Part shown: positions 17,155 to 25,310 of the stretch, one piece after another
How the letters are laid out: the number at the start of each line of letters is the position of its first letter
Position numbering within the stretch: position 1 is the stretch's first letter
Made by a program: the position numbers and the translations under genes
The notes under the pieces: model-generated
Told to the model about the DNA's origin: nothing
Databases searched by the model: none
Seen by the model: only the letters and a program-made list of their open reading frames with translations
NCBI RefSeq assembly: GCF_003254475.1
Contig: NZ_QFYQ01000001.1
Span: 186,001 to 250,000, forward strand
Reading direction: 5' to 3'
From: Phenylobacterium soli
GTDB taxonomy: Bacteria; Pseudomonadota; Alphaproteobacteria; Caulobacterales; Caulobacteraceae
DNA length: 64,000 bases

Positions 17155-17775
17155 ATGACGCAATGGAAAGTCTGGCTGGACGATCAAGAGCCGGACGAGG
17201 ACGAGAAGGGCCGCCTGCCCGACATGCCGATGACGGCGGGGCCCGTCCAGAACGCGCTCTTCAAGTCGCGCACCGTGCTGATCTTCGGCGAGATCGACAT
17301 GCGCCTGGCCGAGCGGGTCACGGCCCAGATCACCGCGCTGGCTTCCGAAAGCGACGCGCCGATCCGGATCATCATCAACTCCCCGGGCGGTCACGTGGAG
17401 AGCGGCGACACCGTCCACGACATGATCAAGTTCTGCGGCGCCCCGGTGAAGGTGATCGGCACGGGGTGGGTGGCGAGCTCCGGCGCGCACATCTTCCTGG
17501 GGGCGGACAAGGAAAACCGCCTCTGCCTGCCGAACACCCGCTTCCTGCTGCACCAGCCCACCGGCGGGGTGCGCGGCCAGGCCTCGGACATCGAGATCGA
17601 GGCCGAGGAGATCATCAAGATGCGCGAGCGGGTGAACCGCATCATCGCGCGCGAGACCGGCCAGACCTACGAGAAGATCGAGAAGGACACCCAACGGAAC
17701 TTCTGGATGAGCGCCGAGCAGGCCGTCGAGTACGGCATCGTCTCGAAGATCATCCACCACATCGGCGAGGCCTGA
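17155..17775 (+). CDS. ClpP-like serine protease paralog with Asp-to-Asn in the triad
   Basis: This 206-residue protein has the ClpP fold: 'IIINSPGGHVESGDTVHDMI', nucleophile Ser108 in 'GWVASSGA' (GQAASMGA in E. coli), and His133 in 'RFLLHQP'. The position of the catalytic Asp is occupied by Asn182 ('EKDTQRNFWMSA' against 'ERDTERDRFLSA' in E. coli). The N-terminus has an acidic extension ('DDQEPDEDEKG') and differs from housekeeping ClpP, so this is an accessory paralog, probably cytosolic. Asn in the triad suggests lowered or differently controlled activity. AAGGAG lies upstream of the ATG. Downstream, after 7 bp, comes a GH13 glucosidase gene. No ClpX or ClpA gene is in the window. Confidence 0.85.
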   Translation: MTQWKVWLDDQEPDEDEKGRLPDMPMTAGPVQNALFKSRTVLIFGEIDMRLAERVTAQITALASESDAPIRIIINSPGGHVESGDTVHDMIKFCGAPVKVIGTGWVASSGAHIFLGADKENRLCLPNTRFLLHQPTGGVRGQASDIEIEAEEIIKMRERVNRIIARETGQTYEKIEKDTQRNFWMSAEQAVEYGIVSKIIHHIGEA

Positions 17776-17782
17776 TCCGACG

Positions 17783-19390
17783 ATGGCGGCGCCCTGGTGG
17801 AAAGGCGCCGTCCTCTACCACGTCTATATCCGCTCGTTCCTCGACACCGACGGGGACGGCTACGGCGATCTTCCCGGCGTCGAGGCCAAGCTCGACTACA
17901 TCAAGAGCCTGGGGGTGGACGCGGTCTGGCTGTCGCCGATCCACCCCTCGCCCGACCGCGACTGGGGCTATGACGTCGCCGACTTCGAAGGCGTGCACCG
18001 CGACTACGGCGGCATGGACGCATTCAACTCCTTCCTCAACGCCGCCCACGCCAAGGGGCTGAAGGTGCTCATCGACGAGGTGCTGTCGCACACCTCGGAC
18101 GAGCACGCCTGGTTCGTCGAGAGCCTGACCGGCGGCAAGGACGGCGAGAAGGCCGACTGGTACGTCTGGGCCGATCCCAAGGAGGACGGCACGGCGCCCA
18201 ACAACTGGCTGTCGGTGTTCGGCGGTCCGGCCTGGGCCTACCAGCCGGCGCGGCGCCAGCACTACCACCACAAGTTCCTGCGCCAGCAGCCGAAGCTGAA
18301 CTGGCGAAACCCGCAGGCCGCCGAGGCGGCGCTCTCGGTCCTGGACTACTGGCTGGAGAAGGGGATCGACGGCTTCCGGCTCGACGTCGCCGGCACCTAC
18401 CTCCACGACGAGACGCTGACCGACAACCCGCCGGTTCCGGTGGCCGAGCGCACCCGCCACGACTGGAGCCACGCCGGCAACCTGCAGCGCCACTTCCACG
18501 ACTCCAACCTGCCGGAGAACGAGCAGGTGCTCGAGGTCATCCGCCGGCGGGTCGAGCAGCACGGGGACCGCTTCGTGTTCGGCGAGTTCTCCGAGGAGGA
18601 GGACCGCTGCGGGGGCTACCTGGCCCCCGACGTCGGCCTGCACTCGGGCTACACCTTCGTGCTGCTGCTGCAGCGCAAGCTGACGCCGGCCTTCGTCAAG
18701 GCGCACTACGAGACGCTCGGCCGCTATCCGGCCCACTGGCCGACGATCTCGTTCGCCAATCACGACGTGGTCCGCACCGTCAGCCGGTTCGGCGGCTCGG
18801 AGGCGACGCCGGAACTCGCCAAACAGCTCTTCGCGCTGCTGCTGGCGCTGAAGGGCACGACGATCATCTACCAGGGCGAGGAGCTCGGCCTGCCGCAGGC
18901 GGCCCTGACGCGGGACCAGCTGCGCGATCCGGTGGGCGACCTCTACTGGCCCTATTCGGGTGGGCGTGACGGCTGCCGCACGCCCATGCCGTGGGACTCC
19001 GCCGAGCCGAACCTGGGCTTCACCGCCGGCGAGTCCTGGCTGCCCATGGCCCGCGAGCACCAGGGCCTGTCGGTCGCAGCCCAGGAGGCCGATCCGGACT
19101 CCCCCCTCGCCTTCGCCCGCCAGATGATCGCCCTGCGCAAGGGCTCGAGCGCGCTGAGCCGTGGCGAGCTCGCCTTCCTCGAGGCCCCCGATCCGGTGCT
19201 GGCATTCGTGCGCGAGGACGGGGCCGAGCGCATCGCCTGCATCTTCAACTTCTCGGACAATCCGGCCTTCCCGACCCTGCCGGAGCTGGAGGGCGGCGAG
19301 CTGATCGCCACCCGAGCCGGGGACGCCGAGCTGCGCGGCGGCTCGCTGGGCCTGTCGCCCCATGCAGCGGTGTTCGTGCGCCTGCCTTAG
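17783..19390 (+). CDS. Alpha-glucosidase, GH13 family
   Basis: A 535-residue (beta/alpha)8 glycoside hydrolase. Conserved regions in order: 'VDAVWLSPIHPSP', 'DEVLSHTSDEHAWF', nucleophile Asp in 'GFRLDVAGTY', acid/base Glu in 'FVFGEFSEEED', and transition-state Asp in 'SFANHDVVR'. It lacks a signal peptide, so it likely acts in the cytosol on imported maltose, isomaltose or malto-oligosaccharides. The type fits oligo-1,6-glucosidase/alpha-glucosidase of Caulobacter. It follows the clpP-like gene by 7 bp and may be cotranscribed with it, although no functional link is evident. Substrate linkage cannot be read from the sequence with certainty. Confidence 0.93.
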   Translation: MAAPWWKGAVLYHVYIRSFLDTDGDGYGDLPGVEAKLDYIKSLGVDAVWLSPIHPSPDRDWGYDVADFEGVHRDYGGMDAFNSFLNAAHAKGLKVLIDEVLSHTSDEHAWFVESLTGGKDGEKADWYVWADPKEDGTAPNNWLSVFGGPAWAYQPARRQHYHHKFLRQQPKLNWRNPQAAEAALSVLDYWLEKGIDGFRLDVAGTYLHDETLTDNPPVPVAERTRHDWSHAGNLQRHFHDSNLPENEQVLEVIRRRVEQHGDRFVFGEFSEEEDRCGGYLAPDVGLHSGYTFVLLLQRKLTPAFVKAHYETLGRYPAHWPTISFANHDVVRTVSRFGGSEATPELAKQLFALLLALKGTTIIYQGEELGLPQAALTRDQLRDPVGDLYWPYSGGRDGCRTPMPWDSAEPNLGFTAGESWLPMAREHQGLSVAAQEADPDSPLAFARQMIALRKGSSALSRGELAFLEAPDPVLAFVREDGAERIACIFNFSDNPAFPTLPELEGGELIATRAGDAELRGGSLGLSPHAAVFVRLP

Positions 19391-19449
19391 GGGCGGCTAC
19401 GCAATAGCGCGTACTTCCGCCCGCCGCCTGACGCGGTTAAAGCCAGGAC

Positions 19450-20559
19450 ATGGCCGAGGGCGACAGCAAACCCCAGAAGACCTCCGAGAAGACGGAGACC
19501 CGCTTCGGCGAGGGCTTCCTGACGGACATCTGGTACTTCGCCGCCCTCTCCTCGGACCTGAAGCCCGGCCAGCTCACCCGCTACGAGATCCTCGGCGAGC
19601 CCGTGCTGCTCGGCCGCTCGAAGGCCGGCCAGCTGTTCGGCCTGAAGGACATCTGCCCGCACCGGGCCGCGCCCCTGTCGGCCGGCCGCTTCGTCAAGGA
19701 AGCCTCGGGGGCCGAGACGGTGGAGTGCCCGTATCACGGCTGGCGCTTCGCCGCCGACGGGGCCTGCGCGGCGATCCCCTCCCTGGTCGCTGACCAGCCG
19801 CTGGACGTCTCGCGCATCCGCGTTCGCCGCTATCCGGTGCAGGAGAGCCAGGGGCTGATCTTCGTCTGGATCGCCTCGGACGCGCGCAAGGACGCCGAGC
19901 CCGACCAGCCGCCGCCGGTGTTCCCGGGCGTGGTCGGCGGCGGGCCCAAGCTCGTCGACCGCATGGACTTCGACGCCCACATCGACCACGCGGTCGTCGG
20001 GCTGATGGACCCGGCCCACGGGCCCTATGTGCACCAGCAGTGGTGGTGGCGTTCGGCCAAGAGCCAGCACGAGAAGGCCAAGCGGTTCGAGCCGCGCGAG
20101 GCCGGCTTCTCCATGGTCCGCCACGAGCCGTCCAAGAACAGCCGCGCCTACGCCATCCTCGGCGGGGAGCCGCTGACCGAGATCACCTTCCGCCTGCCCG
20201 GCCTGCGCTGGGAGCATGTGACGGTCGGCAAGCGCCAGGTGCTGTCGCTGACCTGCCTGACGCCGATCAGCGAGAAGAAGACGCGGATCACCCAGATCGT
20301 CTGGTCCGACCACCCGGCCTTCCTGGTCCTGAAGCCGTTCATCGCCGCCGGCGCCCGCGCGTTCCTGCGCCAGGACGGGGACATGGTGAACCTGCAGAAC
20401 GAGGGGCTGAAGTACGACCCGCCGCTGATCTGGATCGACGACGCCGACAAGCAGGCCAAGTGGTACCACCAGCTCAAGCGCGAATGGGCGGCCGCCCGGC
20501 GCGAGAAGCGGGCCTTCGTCAACCCCGTCGAGGCGGGGACCCTGCGCTGGCGGAGCTGA
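19450..20559 (+). CDS. Rieske-type aromatic ring-hydroxylating oxygenase, alpha subunit
   Basis: This 369-residue oxygenase has a Rieske [2Fe-2S] site, Cys-x-His in '[10 protein letters not shown]' and Cys-x2-His in 'ECPYHGWRF', within the first 100 residues. A mononuclear iron motif Asp-x2-His-x4-His ('[10 protein letters not shown]') lies in the catalytic domain. It belongs to the family of terminal oxygenase components that hydroxylate or demethylate aromatic rings or sterols. No ferredoxin, reductase or beta subunit is adjacent, so it must rely on partners encoded elsewhere. The last 41 bp overlap the 3' end of the convergent L,D-transpeptidase gene. Substrate unknown. Confidence 0.9.
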   Translation: MAEGDSKPQKTSEKTETRFGEGFLTDIWYFAALSSDLKPGQLTRYEILGEPVLLGRSKAGQLFGLKDICPHRAAPLSAGRFVKEASGAETVECPYHGWRFAADGACAAIPSLVADQPLDVSRIRVRRYPVQESQGLIFVWIASDARKDAEPDQPPPVFPGVVGGGPKLVDRMDFDAHIDHAVVGLMDPAHGPYVHQQWWWRSAKSQHEKAKRFEPREAGFSMVRHEPSKNSRAYAILGGEPLTEITFRLPGLRWEHVTVGKRQVLSLTCLTPISEKKTRITQIVWSDHPAFLVLKPFIAAGARAFLRQDGDMVNLQNEGLKYDPPLIWIDDADKQAKWYHQLKREWAAARREKRAFVNPVEAGTLRWRS

Positions 20560-21757
20560 GCTTCGGCTTCGGGTGCGTGGGCCGCTCGGTCCCGACGAAC
20601 AGCACCGGCACGCCCTTCTTCACCGCGGACGCGAGCTGGCGGACGTCCCAGTTGGTCAGACGCACGCAGCCGTGGCTCGCCACCTTCCCGACCAGCCGCG
20701 GCTCCGGCGCGCCGTGGATGCCGTAGGTCGGGATCGAGAGGTCGATCCACTCCGCGCCGACCGGATTGTTGGGTCCCGGCTTGATGGTCAGCTTGCCCAT
20801 CTTGCGGTCGCCGAAGGTCAGGCGCTTCGGATCGTAGGTGTAGGTCGGGTTGGGCGCCCGGCCGGTGACCTCGAAGCGGCCGGTGGGCGCAGGGCGCTCG
20901 GTCGACCCCACCGTCGCCGGATAGACGGCCAGGATCGCCCCGTCCGGCCCGTAGGCGCGCACCTGGCGCTGGCTCTTGTCGACCTCGATGGCGCTGACCA
21001 TGGCCGGCAGGGTCTCGGGGCCGGGCGCGGCCACGAGGATCGAGGTCCCGGCCTTCCCGAGGTCGACGCGGGGGTTCAGCGCCTTGAGCAGCGCCTCGTC
21101 CATGTGGAACTTCTCGGCCAGCGCCTCCAGCGGGCTGGTGAACCCCAGATGGTCGAGCTTGGCCATCTGCGGATATTCGGTGGGGATGCGGGCAAGGAAC
21201 GGGCCGGCGACATCCTGGGCGGTGATGGTGTAAGCGACGACCGCCGGGGCGGTGTCGCCCCGGGCGAGCGCCTTCCAGGTCGCCGCGTCGAGCTGGCCGG
21301 TGGCAGGCATGCCGTGCGCCAGCTGGAAGGCGGCGACGGCGGCCTTGAGGTTGCCGCCGTCCTGGCCGTCGATGACGCCGGGCGAGAAGTGGGCGCGGGC
21401 GAGCAGCACCTCGGCGCGTACCAGGGCGTCGCGGCGCGACTTTTGGCTCGTCGCCGCGGGTGTCGCCGCGTTGATCGCCTTGGCCGCGGGCGCGTCGGAC
21501 GCGCCGCCTTCGGGCGCCGCCGGCACGGCGAGGGGCGCCGGGTTGGCGACCTGCAGCGGCGTCGGGGGGGCTTCGGCAGGCGAACTCGGGAGTGGCGCGG
21601 GCTGGACCGGCGCGGGCTGGGCCGGCGCGGGCTGATCCGGGGCCGGCTGCGCCGGCGGCGGGCTCGCCTGGGCGGTCTGCTGCGGCGCCGGGTCGGAGCA
21701 GGCGCCCAGAGCGACGGCGGCCGTGGCGGAGAGCAGAAGCGCCTTGCAGGGGGACAT
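20519..21757 (-). CDS. L,D-transpeptidase (YkuD) lipoprotein with peptidoglycan-binding domain
   Basis: 412 residues. It starts at ATG 21757 (GAAGGTC upstream) with a lipoprotein signal: lipobox 'VALGAC' with the Cys at residue 20. A Pro/Ala/Gln-rich linker with PAP repeats (about residues 25-70) follows. Next is a PG_binding-1-like segment ('[25 protein letters not shown]'), and then the YkuD catalytic domain with 'YGIHG' and the active-site motif '[11 protein letters not shown]'. It probably forms 3-3 peptidoglycan crosslinks or attaches proteins to the wall in the periplasm. Its start is 37 bp from a divergent D,D-carboxypeptidase, suggesting a shared control region. The 3' end overlaps the Rieske gene by 41 bp. 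Confidence 0.92.
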   Translation of the reverse strand: MSPCKALLLSATAAVALGACSDPAPQQTAQASPPPAQPAPDQPAPAQPAPVQPAPLPSSPAEAPPTPLQVANPAPLAVPAAPEGGASDAPAAKAINAATPAATSQKSRRDALVRAEVLLARAHFSPGVIDGQDGGNLKAAVAAFQLAHGMPATGQLDAATWKALARGDTAPAVVAYTITAQDVAGPFLARIPTEYPQMAKLDHLGFTSPLEALAEKFHMDEALLKALNPRVDLGKAGTSILVAAPGPETLPAMVSAIEVDKSQRQVRAYGPDGAILAVYPATVGSTERPAPTGRFEVTGRAPNPTYTYDPKRLTFGDRKMGKLTIKPGPNNPVGAEWIDLSIPTYGIHGAPEPRLVGKVASHGCVRLTNWDVRQLASAVKKGVPVLFVGTERPTHPKPKLSSASAGSPPRRG

Positions 21758-21794
21758 CGGGACCTTCGCAGTGGGCCGCGCGTTCGTACGCGGC

Positions 21795-22706
21795 GTGAGC
21801 CTGAAACCTTCAGATGTCGGGCGGTTCCTCCTCGCCCTCCTCGCCGTGGCGGCGATCGGCCTGGTGGTCGTTGTCCGCGTGACCCATCGCCCGGCGGCCC
21901 GTCCCCCGGCCTCGCCCGCGCAGCCGCCGTCCGTGGCGAGCGCGAGCGCCCCGCAGGCCTGCGACCCGCCCGCCTGGCGCGCCGCCGCCCAGGCCAACGC
22001 CCGGTCGCTGGCGACCCTCGCCTGGTCGCCGTTCGGCCGGGCGGAGAGCGGCTGGCGCATCTACGCCGCCGCGGTCGGCCGGCTGATCGGCTCGACGTGC
22101 CCGCCCGACACCGCCGGCTTCGCCGCCGCCTACGGCCGCTGGCAGCAAGGCCAGACCCTGGCTCCGGACGGCGTCTTCAAGCCGGAGGAGTTCGAGCGGA
22201 TGAAGAACCGCATGGCGCTGGAGCGGCCCTTCGTCCAGTTCACCTCGAAGGGACTGTGCCCCGGCCCGCCGCCGCCCCAGGCGCTGGAGGCCGCCACGGC
22301 GGCCGAGGGCTATGGCGGCAAGGTCGTGAGCCTCAGGCGCGGCGCCCTGGCCGCATATCGCCGAATGGTCGCCGACGCCCGGGCCGACGGGGCCGTGGCG
22401 GGCGCCGACGACTTCAAGCTGATCTCCGGCTACCGCGGCCCCGAGGAGGAAGCCGCCCGCTGCGCCGACGGTGGCTGCAACACGGTCTCCAAGGCGAGCT
22501 GCTCGGCCCACCGCACGGGCCTGGCCGCCGACATCTTCCTCGGCCGGGCGGCCGGTTCGGACCCGGTGTCGACCGACGAGGCGAACCGGAAGGCGATCGT
22601 CGCGACGCCCGCCTACCGTTGGCTCGTCACCCATGCCGACCGCTACGGCTTCCTCAACTATCCGTTCGAGCCGTGGCACTGGGAGTGGACCGGCGAGCCG
22701 CCCTGA
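21795..22706 (+). CDS. D-alanyl-D-alanine carboxypeptidase, VanY/M15B family
   Basis: About 303 residues. An N-terminal transmembrane anchor ('[19 protein letters not shown]') leads to a periplasmic domain. The M15 metallopeptidase signatures are present: '[11 protein letters not shown]', the zinc motif '[14 protein letters not shown]' (Ser-x-His-x6-Asp) and the second His in 'EPWHWEWTG' at the C-terminus. It is predicted to trim the terminal D-Ala of peptidoglycan stem peptides. Start uncertain: GTG 21795 avoids overlap with the divergent L,D-transpeptidase, but the frame is open to an ATG at 21723. The pairing with a transpeptidase suggests coordinated wall remodelling, because carboxypeptidases make the tetrapeptides that L,D-transpeptidases use. 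Confidence 0.85.
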   Translation: MSLKPSDVGRFLLALLAVAAIGLVVVVRVTHRPAARPPASPAQPPSVASASAPQACDPPAWRAAAQANARSLATLAWSPFGRAESGWRIYAAAVGRLIGSTCPPDTAGFAAAYGRWQQGQTLAPDGVFKPEEFERMKNRMALERPFVQFTSKGLCPGPPPPQALEAATAAEGYGGKVVSLRRGALAAYRRMVADARADGAVAGADDFKLISGYRGPEEEAARCADGGCNTVSKASCSAHRTGLAADIFLGRAAGSDPVSTDEANRKAIVATPAYRWLVTHADRYGFLNYPFEPWHWEWTGEPP

Positions 22707-22756
22707 CACCACACGGCCTTGCGGAGCCCGCGTCAGCCCCACTAGGCTCCGCCGTC

Positions 22757-23554
22757 ATGGCCAGCTTCACCACCCCCGACGGCGTCACCCTCGCCTACGA
22801 TGACATCACCCCCCAGGGCGGGCCCGAGCGCACGATCCTGCTGCTGCACGGCTTCACCTCGAACCGCAACGAGGGCTGGAAGCGGACCGGCTGGTACGCG
22901 GCCTTCGAGCGCCGCGGTATGCGGGTGATCGCCCTCGACCAACGCGGCCACGGCGAGAGCGAGAAGCTCTACGAGCCGGCCGCCTACGAGCGGGCCAGGC
23001 TGGCCGCGGACGTCATCGCCCTGATGGACCACCTGGGCCTCGAGCGGGTGGACCTGTTCGGCTATTCGATGGGCACGCGCACCGCCCTGCAGGCCGCGAT
23101 CGACCACCCGAACCGGTTCTCGAACCTCATCCTCGGGGGCATCGGCGGCAAGCTGCTGGAGCCGTCCGAGCGGCGCGACGCCTCGCCGATGGCGCAGGCC
23201 ATGCTGGCCGACGATCCGGAGACCATCGCCGAACCGATGCTGCGCTCGTTCCGCCACTTCGCCGACGAGCAGGGCGAGGACCGCAAGGCGCTGGCCGCCT
23301 TCGTCCAGGCGCAGAACCCGCCGCTCGATCAGGACGCCATGCGCATGCTGCCGATGCCGGTGCTGGTGGTGGCCGGCCAGCGCGATACGGGCGCGGGCGA
23401 TCCGGAGGACCTGGCCCGCGTCTTTCCCAACGGCCACGGCGTGACGGTGGTGGGCTGCGACCACTTCTCGGCCATCCCGCACGGCCTGACCAAGGCCGCG
23501 GTGTTCGACTTCCTGGACGGCCTGCTGGACGATCCGTTCCCAGAGCGGTTCTAG
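22757..23554 (+). CDS. Alpha/beta-fold hydrolase
   Basis: A 265-residue hydrolase. The oxyanion region is 'LLLHGFTSNRNEGW', 'VIALDQRGHGESEK' precedes the nucleophile elbow 'GYSMGT' (Ser), and an acid (Asp) in 'VVAGQRDTGAG' and the catalytic His in 'VGCDHFSAIPH' follow. No signal peptide, so cytosolic. Substrate unknown; esterases, lactonases and C-C hydrolases share this fold. It follows the carboxypeptidase gene by 50 bp. ATG 22757 gives a canonical N-terminus; the frame is open far upstream, but that part is only antisense noise. Confidence 0.9.
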   Translation: MASFTTPDGVTLAYDDITPQGGPERTILLLHGFTSNRNEGWKRTGWYAAFERRGMRVIALDQRGHGESEKLYEPAAYERARLAADVIALMDHLGLERVDLFGYSMGTRTALQAAIDHPNRFSNLILGGIGGKLLEPSERRDASPMAQAMLADDPETIAEPMLRSFRHFADEQGEDRKALAAFVQAQNPPLDQDAMRMLPMPVLVVAGQRDTGAGDPEDLARVFPNGHGVTVVGCDHFSAIPHGLTKAAVFDFLDGLLDDPFPERF

Positions 23555-23692
23555 GCCCGCGCCGCGGACGGGCGGCGAGCTTCACCTATGAGAATTGTCG
23601 GAACATTCGGTACGCGGCCGAACTTGTTGCGCCAAAACGCGCCCCGCAGCCGGGGATAATCTCAAAAGCCCGAACGCCGGAGGCTGCCGGAC

Positions 23693-24607
23693 GTGCACCT
23701 CACCCGCGACGACGCCTGCGCCCCGCGCCCTGCCGCCCGCAAACCGCGCGTGGCGGCGCCGCTGTTCGCGGCGGCCGAGGGGCTGCCGAAGATCATCCAT
23801 CAGACCTTCCACACGCGCGCCCTGCCCGTCGAACTGGGCGAGGCGATGGGCGCGATCCAGCGCGGCAATCCCGACTGGGAGCACCGCTTCTATGACGACG
23901 TCACGGCGCGCGACTTCATCGCCGACAGCTACGGTCCCGCAATCCTCGCCTACTACGACGCGATCAACCCCAAGTACCGCGCCGCCCGCGCCGACCTCTT
24001 CCGCTACCTCGTCGTCTACCGTTCGGGCGGGGTCTATCTGGACATCAAGAGCCTGCCGACCCGGCCGCTGAGCGAGGTGATCCGGCCCGACGACCGCTAT
24101 CTGATCTCGCAGTGGCGCAACGGCCCGGGCGAGGCCTTCTGCGACTGGGGCCTGCACGCCGAGCTGGCGCGGGTGCCGGGCGGGGAGTTCCAGCAGTGGT
24201 ACATCGCCGCCAGCCCCGGCCATCCGTTCCTGCGCGCGGTGATCGAACGCGTGCTGCGCAACCTGCGGACCTACAACCCGGGGCTCCACGGGGTCGGTCA
24301 GCTCGGCGTGCTGCGGGTCACCGGGCCGATCGCCTACACCCTCGCCATCCATCCGCTGCTGGCGCGCCATCCGCACCGGCGCGTCGACGCCCACCGCGAC
24401 CTGGCGTTCGAGTACAGCATCTACGGCAAGGAGGGGCACAAGGGCGCGCTCGGCGTGCACTACTCCGAGCTCGACGAGCCGCTGACCCCGGTGGGCGCGG
24501 TGACCCAGGCGACGGCCCGCGTCATCGGCTCGCTGAAGCGCCTGCGCCGGGCGGCCCTGCGCCGCGACCAGGCCGCCGCGCCAAGTCCCGCCCAGGGACC
24601 GGCCTAG
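23693..24607 (+). CDS. Glycosyltransferase, DXD sugar-binding family
   Basis: 304 residues. 'LPKIIHQTFHTR' near residue 30 and 'ARADLFRYLVVYRSGGVYLDIKSLPTRPL' around residues 100-130 are signatures of the Gly_transf_sug/capsular-polysaccharide-type transferases; the Asp of 'YLDIK' is the probable nucleotide-sugar/metal ligand. No membrane anchor is visible; the basic C-terminus ('SLKRLRRAALRRD') may touch the membrane. It probably adds a sugar to a surface glycan. The start is GTG at 23693, the first in frame before the conserved region. It stands alone, without other polysaccharide genes nearby, and overlaps the convergent GST gene by 4 bp. Confidence 0.8.
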   Translation: MHLTRDDACAPRPAARKPRVAAPLFAAAEGLPKIIHQTFHTRALPVELGEAMGAIQRGNPDWEHRFYDDVTARDFIADSYGPAILAYYDAINPKYRAARADLFRYLVVYRSGGVYLDIKSLPTRPLSEVIRPDDRYLISQWRNGPGEAFCDWGLHAELARVPGGEFQQWYIAASPGHPFLRAVIERVLRNLRTYNPGLHGVGQLGVLRVTGPIAYTLAIHPLLARHPHRRVDAHRDLAFEYSIYGKEGHKGALGVHYSELDEPLTPVGAVTQATARVIGSLKRLRRAALRRDQAAAPSPAQGPA

Positions 24608-25230
24608 CCCCGCGCGAAGGAGTAGGCGCCGCCCTTCTCGAGGGCGGTCTTGTAGGCGGGCCGCGCCTGGAAGCGGTCCACCCAGGCCTTGATGTTGGGA
24701 TAGGCGTCGAGCCGGCCGAAGGCGCCCAGCACCTCGCCCACGAAGCTCATCTGCACGTCGGCGCCGGAGAACTCGCCGAGCAGCCAGTCGCGCCCCGCCA
24801 GGGCGGCATCGACATAGCCCATGTGGTTGGCGATCTCGCTCTCGATGCGCGGGTGCAGCGGCGCGCCCGCCTCGCCCAACCGGCCGACGTACATGAAGAG
24901 CATCAGCGGCAGCATGGCCGAGCCCTCCGCGTAGTGGAGCCACTGGTTGTAGATCTCGTAGGCGTCCGAGCCGAGCGCCGGGGCCAGGCGCCCACCGCCG
25001 TGGCGGCGGATCAGGTAGTCGATGATCGCGCCGGACTCGTGGACCGCCCGCCCGGCGTCGGTGATCACCGGGCTCTTGCCGAGCGGGTGGACGGCCTTCA
25101 GCTCCGGCGGGGCGAGCCGGGTGGTCGCATCGCGGTCGTAGCGCTTGATCTCGTAGGGCGCGCTCAGCTCCTCGAGGAGCCACAGCACGCGCTGGGAGCG
25201 GGAGTCGTTGAGGTGGTGGACGACGATCAT
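24604..25230 (-). CDS. Glutathione S-transferase family protein
   Basis: This 208-residue protein has an N-terminal thioredoxin-like domain ('HHLNDSRSQRVLWLLEELSAPYEI', with Ser in the active-site region) and the glutathione-binding 'VHESGAIIDYLIRR' (Glu-Ser). The all-helical C-terminal domain contains 'LDAYPNIKAWVDRFQARPAYKTALEKG'. It is cytosolic, conjugating or reducing unknown electrophiles. It starts at ATG 25230. It is divergent from the acyl-CoA dehydrogenase, with 80 bp between starts. Confidence 0.92.
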   Translation of the reverse strand: MIVVHHLNDSRSQRVLWLLEELSAPYEIKRYDRDATTRLAPPELKAVHPLGKSPVITDAGRAVHESGAIIDYLIRRHGGGRLAPALGSDAYEIYNQWLHYAEGSAMLPLMLFMYVGRLGEAGAPLHPRIESEIANHMGYVDAALAGRDWLLGEFSGADVQMSFVGEVLGAFGRLDAYPNIKAWVDRFQARPAYKTALEKGGAYSFARG

Positions 25231-25310
25231 CGGGCGCTCCTTTTCAAAAAACGCCGGTCATGCAAGCGCCCTTACCCAGCGCAATGCAAGGCTGGCGCTA
25301 TAAGGGCGCC

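Noticed and set aside
20573..22756. Plus-strand open frame continuous with the alpha/beta hydrolase, giving a nearly 1000-residue protein
   Set aside because: The hydrolase fold begins at ATG 22757. The upstream part is antisense to the L,D-transpeptidase and in another frame over the carboxypeptidase gene, and has no domain.
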